Below are positions 58,733 to 64,000 of a stretch of DNA of 64,000 nucleotides, piece after piece. The stretch spans positions 1-64,000 of the forward strand of contig JAVTVY010018802.1 of NCBI GenBank assembly GCA_036873755.1, given 5' to 3'. The DNA comes from Hanleya hanleyi (Eukaryota > Mollusca > Polyplacophora > Lepidopleurida > Hanleyidae). Numbering within the stretch: the first letter of the stretch is position 1; each line of letters begins with the position of its first letter. The translations under genes and the position numbers were made by a program. The notes under the pieces are model-generated. The model ran no database searches. It was not told where the DNA came from and worked only from the letters and a program-made list of their open reading frames with translations.

Positions 58733-59350
58733 GCTGGAACGTAGTCGGTTCCGTGGGTGAACTTGACAGCTCTGGATGATGCTGAGTGATACCCCTGTGT
58801 ACTGCTTGACTGAGATTCTCTGCCCTAATGCAGAAGGAAAAACCCAGCTGTTGCTGGAACAGAAACAGTGTTGGTCACAGGTCCTCTACTATAGTACATT
58901 CTCCGGGCTTGATGCGACTGTACAGTAAATAGTCGCTTGCTGCTGTCATTGTCTGTACAATTGGTCCTGGAGAAAAAACCCTGGTCTGCAAGGAAAATCT
59001 GGACCGTAGCAGACGTGGGGGTTCGGCCGTTGCGGGTCCCGGTGCCTCCGTGGAAAAGTGAACTTCCGGTTGTAGTACCCTGTAGGACCTGGAGGAAGCT
59101 GTCGGCGGGAACCCTGAAGTGATGTGAAACACATGGTGTTGTGACATGGTATTGCTGATACCATGCTGCTAGGACCAGTGTCGATGTTTCTAGAGGATGG
59201 TGACTGGAATCTTGCTCCCCCCCAAACTTGACGTAACTGACGACCGTACTGAACGTTCGTAATCAATGCTGATGTGTTGTACAACCGCAACCTCCAAGGG
59301 GGACCGCCTTCTAGCGTAGATATCCCTAAGGAAGATGATGCGCTGCTTGT

Positions 59351-60571
59351 CTATCGTGGTATCCATGTGATGTGTCGGCTATCTGTTGCCGGACTAATGG
59401 ACCCCTCTAAGCTATGAATTCCGCATCGGTGAATGTGAACTTCTATGTGCTTGGTTGAAACTGCCTCAGGCATCGCCACTCTGGAAGGGGGTGAAGATGT
59501 TCCGGGACGAGCATCCTTATATTGCTTGTTCTTGCGCTCAGGATCAGTTGTAGTTGAGAAACTGTAATGAGGAGTACCTGGAGCTAGCCAAACTGTGCTA
59601 GGTCCCGGGTGAGTAGTAGACTGTAGTTCCATCCCACGGACCTCTGGGTCATGGTGTTGATGGTCTGGTTCTCGGTGCAGGTTCCAATGCCGGAAACCTG
59701 CCTGTCGCTTGAATATAGCCGTACTACATAATCCGTGGGGTCCCAGGAAATATCCCTGGACCGCCATGATCATCGAGGCGAAACTCGAAAAAGGCCTCTC
59801 GAAACGTCGAAAAATGACTCGGGAGTCGGAGTCCAACTCCTGTGGAGTCGAATATGCTCAGTAAGTGTCCGGCTCCGTCGTCTGGTCCGGTCTCTACTGT
59901 CATCCCGATGAATGCTGGAGTCCGAGGTTCTGTTCTGGAGTCCTAGCTCGCATTCCGGATTAGAGATGACTATCCTCGTGTCCTATTCCAGTGTCCGGGT
60001 CCGTGTTGACTTGGCCTTGGAAGGGACCTCAATGTGAACCTAGGCTTGCCCACTGTAGACTGGGTGTCTCATTCCAAAGAAAAACGTGTTAAGTCAAAAC
60101 CGACTAGCCGTTTCTCCCGAAATAGATTCCCCTGATCATGATGTCGGGTGTAGGTGGAGTCCTAGATTATCCGATGAGGAGTAGGATCCGGCTCTTAGAA
60201 GACTGAGGATGATCGTCAGATGAAGTGTCGGGATCTGGAGTAGACGTCACGTAAGGACTGACTTCTTCGACGCTGATCTTCTATATCATCAGGGTCGACC
60301 GTTCTACAATCAGGTGAGTGAAGACTCGAAGCTTGGGAAGGATGAAAGGATGACTAGTGGTTTGAAGGTGAAGCTTGAGAACCATCAATTCTGACTGACG
60401 AGGTTGACCTCTGTCCCGGTCGGAAGATTCCCTCTTTACCTTGGAACTGTCCTTTCTTGTAAGGGTGAACACCACTCTGAGCATCTTGCTTGGGTTGTCC
60501 GAGTTCTGACCGGAAAGACCCTCCGTGGCGATCTCCTCTGTAAGAGTCGATAAGGCGCCGAAGAATTCCAT
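59351..60571 (-). pseudogene. Copy B RT/RNase H remnant
   Basis: The frame at 59351-59836 carries SMIMAVQGYFLGPHGLCSTA and HRCGIHSLEG, parallel to copy A. Upstream pieces to 60571 are short and out of frame with each other. Confidence 0.55.
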
Positions 60572-60969
60572 CTTGGCCCGTGAAAAAGGTCAATGATCCC
60601 GCTTATGCTTCACGTCTGGATCCTGAATCACCTTTGAAAATAGCCGTCAGGAACCAATCAGAGTATGATGTAATTCTGTGTTGTGTCAGCATCATATCTT
60701 CCACAGCACAGGCTTGTCTCTGTTGAAGTACCCCCGCTGGTGTCCTCGTGAAGTTCAACAGTCTGTCAAGATCCGGTTCAGACTTCGGGCCCTGAACGGT
60801 GGATTGTCTCCGTGAAGAGTGTAAGCCTTGTAAGGACCGGGCTCCTGGAGAGATGACGAAGTCTCCAATTGTCGATCCAGTGCGTCGTATAGGTTGACTG
60901 ATGCTGGAGATGGTGCGCAGGTTGGCGCAGCTTCCTCCTCAGAAGGTTTGTTAAAACCGTAAAGAGGTG

Positions 60970-61370
60970 TCGTAGTAAGTTTTCTTCGTTCCCGGCGAGG
61001 TCATCGGGCTGCTTGTCATCGCCGACCACCGGTCTGGGCATCTCTGGAGTCAACGTGTGTACCGCCGCTATCCTGACTTTGAAGGGTAGCATGTCTTATT
61101 CTTCTACCTCCGTCTGACGTAGGAGGTGAATCTGTATGAGATGAGGATGCCGAGGAAGTGAAAGGTCGTGTCATCTCACGGGTCTCCGATGAAGGGACTC
61201 TACCCTGGTAAGGGGCTGTGAAGCCTGGAGATGACTGCCTTTTGTCCAGGCTTGCCGCTGTAAGTTTTCTCCGTTTCCGGACGGGGTCAGCTGGCTGCTT
61301 GTCATCGCCGACCACCGATCTGGTCATCTCTGGAACCAGCGTGTGAACCGCCGCTATCCTGGCTTAAAAC
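60970..61370. repeat. Tandem duplication of about 285 bp in copy B
   Basis: TAAGTTTTC(T/C)(C/T)CGTT.CCGG and GCTTGTCATCGCCGACCACC occur at about 60978 and 61261, with AACCGCCGCTATCCTG-like ends in both. Not present in copy A, so it arose after the copies separated. Confidence 0.75.
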
Positions 61371-62371
61371 GGTAGTCCGTCCTTGTTCTTGTCTTCTACC
61401 TCCGACTGATGGGAGGGAGGTGACTCTGTATGAGACGAGGATGGCGAGTGAGTGGAACGTCGTGCGCAATCCTCGTAGTCTGAACCTGAGTCTGCGTCGC
61501 TAGCAGAATGGGGTCGTGTCATCTCATGGGTCTCCGGTGAAGGGACCTCTACCATGGTAAGGGGCTGTATAGTCGGGAGATGACTGTGCTTCTTGACCAA
61601 TCTCGGTGCAGTGGAATGGTGATCCACGGATTCCTTTTCACCTCTGGTGCGTTTATCCCGATGCTCCGGTTTATCCCGTGCTTGTTGACGGGAAACCGGT
61701 GAATGGCTTCTTCCTTGTCTGGTGTAAGGTCGCTCCGGGGTATGGTACCTATGGTACCGACTCCGGTTAGGTGGACTAGGTGAAGGGGTCCGACGTCTGG
61801 GATGGTCCCTCTCCCGATGATGACGTACAGGATAGGAATCTCGGCGTTGTAACGGTGTGCGACTTCGTTTACGAGATCTGCTTGCCGTAGTACCGAGGTG
61901 TGGTTCCGTTGTACGGGTCCAAACTTGAGTGGAGGCCGGCTCACGGAGTTCTGGCTGAGTCCGTTCCTCATAAGTCCGTGACTTCTTGGATGTGGAGTCT
62001 CGGTGATCTGTATAAGTCCGTTCTGCTTGAGTCCGTGACCTCTCAGATGTAGATTCACGGCGCGCTGGATAGGTCCGTGAAGTATCCCGTTCCGTGGTAC
62101 GGCTGCAGGCCGTGGTACGGTTCTGGGCTGTAGCTTCGTCCCGCAGTGCTCCGGTATCGGAGTTACGGCGGTCTGGATAGGTCCGTGAGGTCTCCCTTTC
62201 CGTGCTACGGCTCCGGTCCCTGTAGGCCTTTGGCTTGTCCGACTCCCGGCGTCCCGTATAGGGCCGTGACTCCGTGCCGTGGACCCGGTGAGCTGTGCTT
62301 GAGCCGGGGTCTCGCTGTAGTGGTGGAGTCCGTGATCTTGATTGTCGGACTGCTTTCTTCGCCGTGTCCAT
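61364..62371 (-). CDS. Copy B Arg/Ser-rich Gag-like protein
   Basis: 335-residue open frame, more complete than in copy A. It has repeated YPxRRESTS and RSRTxEERT units, RRSRTPLQRRD-like runs, a PSPSPPNRSRYHR segment and a Ser/Glu-rich acidic end. No zinc knuckle is visible. The parallel frame at 61549-62547 is also open because of the Arg-codon bias and is taken as a shadow. A 285-bp tandem duplication follows at about 60970-61370. Confidence 0.6.
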   Translation of the reverse strand: MDTAKKAVRQSRSRTPPLQRDPGSSTAHRVHGTESRPYTGRRESDKPKAYRDRSRSTERETSRTYPDRRNSDTGALRDEATAQNRTTACSRTTERDTSRTYPARRESTSERSRTQAERTYTDHRDSTSKKSRTYEERTQPELREPASTQVWTRTTEPHLGTTASRSRKRSRTPLQRRDSYPVRHHRERDHPRRRTPSPSPPNRSRYHRYHTPERPYTRQGRSHSPVSRQQARDKPEHRDKRTRGEKESVDHHSTAPRLVKKHSHLPTIQPLTMVEVPSPETHEMTRPHSASDADSGSDYEDCARRSTHSPSSSHTESPPSHQSEVEDKNKDGLPF

Positions 62372-63225
62372 CTGTGTCTCCGGGGTACGGCGGTTCTTGG
62401 GGACTTGGATGAACGGGAGTTGGTATCCGAGGACTCGCTTTGATCCGTGACTGTGACAGGGCTGTCTAGTAGAGTCCGTGTCAGCACTCTAGCCGGTGCA
62501 GTAGAAGTAAACCGTATCGCCGTGGCTTGGGCTTGACTGGTCTGCACTTTGCCTATTCTCTCGGTATCCCGTTAGTCTCTGTAGGCTCTTGGCTTGACGG
62601 GGTCTCGGAGTTCTGCATTGGGCTGATCTCTCAGAGCCATGGTCCCGTATGCTGATCTAAAGTCCGTGGTCTGTAGGTGTGGACTCCCGGTGAGACGTAG
62701 ACTCTCGGCGTACTGGATAAGTCCGAACTTCATAGGTCCGTGTCGTTCTCTGTCCCGAGGTACGGCTCCGGGCCATAGTACCGCCTCTGGAAGTAACCTC
62801 TCTCTCCGATGGTCGGGTCCGAGGTGCTCTGCAGTCGGAGTCCCGGTGCTCTAAGGTGTCGAGGTCCTTGGAGGTCCAGGGTACGGCTCTGTCCCGGGTC
62901 CCGGTTCTCCACCAGGTCCCGGCTGGCAGACTTGACTTTCTTGAGTTGCGGAGACTTGGATGAACGGGAACTGTAATCCGAGGTCTGCCCAGATCCGTAG
63001 TTGTAACGGCTCCGGTATAGAGTCCGTAACTCATCTTCTCCGGTGAACTTGAACTAGGCCGTCTTGGGTCTGTAACTTGTTCACCATCTTAAAATGTAGC
63101 TCCAGGGTACTGCGTTTCGCCGTGGAGCTGTGATCCTGTGTCCGTGATCTGTACTGTTTCACGGGTCTGTTGTGAAAATTCCACTGGCAACAGTATCGTT
63201 TTCAACGATAAGTTGCTGGTAGGAA

Positions 63226-63459
63226 CTTCGTTTACAGCCAAGTCGTTGAAGAGGGCCTGCGTAGCTTCTCAGCTGGACATCTTGCCAGGTCAATGGCCGC
63301 TCTCCAGAGTTGACTGCGTCGCCATAGGTGACTGTAAACACACCTTTGAAAACAAAGAAAAATGCAAGTCTTTACTGATTAAAACTGACGACATTCTTCG
63401 TTCCTATAAATCTATATAGCTGGGCGACTACGTTGGTTCATAATGAACTACGGGAGAGA
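63226..63459. repeat. Direct repeat flanking the inverted DIRS module, left copy
   Basis: Starts CTTCGTTTACAGCCAAGTCG and ends near CTACGGGAGAGAAAA; recurs at 63697-64000 with small differences (GAGTAGCTTGCTTCTCAGCT in the right copy). Confidence 0.8.
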
Positions 63460-63514
63460 AAAATAACCCTAGAGTGCGTCTATAACAATCCAAAAGTTAC
63501 TGTTTACAGGAGCT

Positions 63515-63697
63515 CTCTCAAAACAGGTCTTGTCACCAAGACTGCAAGGAAAAAGAGTGATGGACATGCGCGGAGTGCACGCCACCTGGCGGACGATCGA
63601 CGCAGCGATCAAGGGAGATAATTTTGTTTGCAGAAGATCTCCAAATGGAGGATATTGGCATTAAAGTGATAACAGGTGAAGATTTGGGACACAAACA
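63515..63697. repeat. Inverted copy of the DIRS terminal module
   Basis: Reverse complement of parts of 57340-57510 and 57600-57645: GCCACCTGGCGGACGATCGA, then CTCCAAATGGAGGATATTGG, then TGATAACAGGTGAAGATTTG. It lacks the long hairpin arm present in the forward modules, so the two orientations differ in structure. Confidence 0.8.
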
Positions 63698-64000
63698 CTT
63701 CGTTTACAGCCAAGTCGTTGAAGAGGGCCTGAGTAGCTTGCTTCTCAGCTGGACATCTTGCCAGGTCAGTGGCCGCTCTCCGGAGTTGACTGCGTCGACC
63801 ATAGGATAGCTATGCCAGGTCACGTCGTCCCAGTCTGCACATTCACGGCATGTCACTTGACTGTAACACACCTGTGCCCTGCACTTGAAACAAAGAAATG
63901 CAAGTCTTTAACTGGTTAAAACTGACGACATGATTCGTTTCTTTATTATTCTTTATAGTTGGGTGACTACGTTAGTTCGTAATGAACTGACGGGAGAAAA
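63697..64000. repeat. Direct repeat flanking the inverted DIRS module, right copy (runs off window)
   Basis: Second copy of 63226-63459. Contains GGGTGACTACGTTAGTTCGT and CGGGAGAAAA at the very end, so its true border is outside the window. Confidence 0.78.

Larger units (their letters stand above)
57300..63697 (-). mobile_element. DIRS-like element family 2, copy B with inverted terminal modules
   Basis: Second copy of the unit, diverged from copy A by many substitutions and small indels. It is bounded on the left by the module 57303-57650 and on the right by a reversed version of the same module (about 63515-63697), the inverted-terminal layout of DIRS elements. Internal order on the minus strand is Gag-like, RT/RNase H, tyrosine recombinase, all decayed except the Gag-like frame. 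Confidence 0.75.

Noticed and set aside
61549..62547. 332-codon minus-strand frame overlapping the copy B Gag-like frame
   Set aside because: Open only because Arg-rich repeats avoid stops in a second frame; the other frame has the RS repeats shared with copy A.

Overview
This is eukaryotic, invertebrate nuclear DNA, most likely from a marine mollusc (inference). The support is the AT-rich intergenic sequence, the tRNA-derived SINE tail ending in a GCTGAAATATTGCTGAA-type motif, many dispersed AGGTCAAGGTCA and GACGGACGGACAG repeats, and one host gene broken into short exons. There are no bacterial operons, rRNA genes or functional tRNA genes. Most long open frames belong to mobile elements or are artefacts of minisatellites.

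Host gene. Eight minus-strand segments between 51349 and 34791 encode the mitochondrial cob(I)alamin adenosyltransferase MMAB. Seven have matching splice phases and GT/AG borders; the first exon is less certain. The last coding exon was not found. Its introns are packed with repeats: a 24-bp minisatellite of about 2 kb beginning some 75 bp from an exon, a 41/44-bp minisatellite, several TIR transposons with 5-6 bp target duplications, a SINE, and an array made of copies of part of an MMAB exon.

Left part (1-21.6 kb). A DIRS-type element occupies 1-~3.95 kb on the minus strand. It has an intact Gag-like ORF overlapping an open RT/RNase H frame that runs off the window. From 8.2 to 15.5 kb lies a satellite whose 86-94 bp monomers follow an A-B-C-D-E higher-order pattern of about 446 bp. 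It is split at a TTAA site by a 2.04-kb TIR transposon with THAP and P2X7-C-like remnants. A 59-bp minisatellite (17.8-19.9 kb) is split by a 715-bp element with long, internally repetitive terminal inverted repeats.

Middle (21657-31826). A complete, very young Ty3/gypsy LTR retrotransposon lies on the minus strand: LTRs of about 1.79 kb differing at only about five places, a TATA target duplication, gag, a textbook -1 slippery site GGGAAAC directly before the gag stop, and a 1520-residue pol with an N-terminal MYND zinc finger.

Right end (51.4-64 kb). Two diverged tandem copies, each about 5.8 kb, of a second DIRS-like family lie on the minus strand. Each has an Arg/Ser-rich Gag followed by decayed RT/RNase H and tyrosine recombinase. 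Repeat modules bound them, and the last module is inverted as expected of DIRS termini. The cluster abuts the proposed MMAB promoter.
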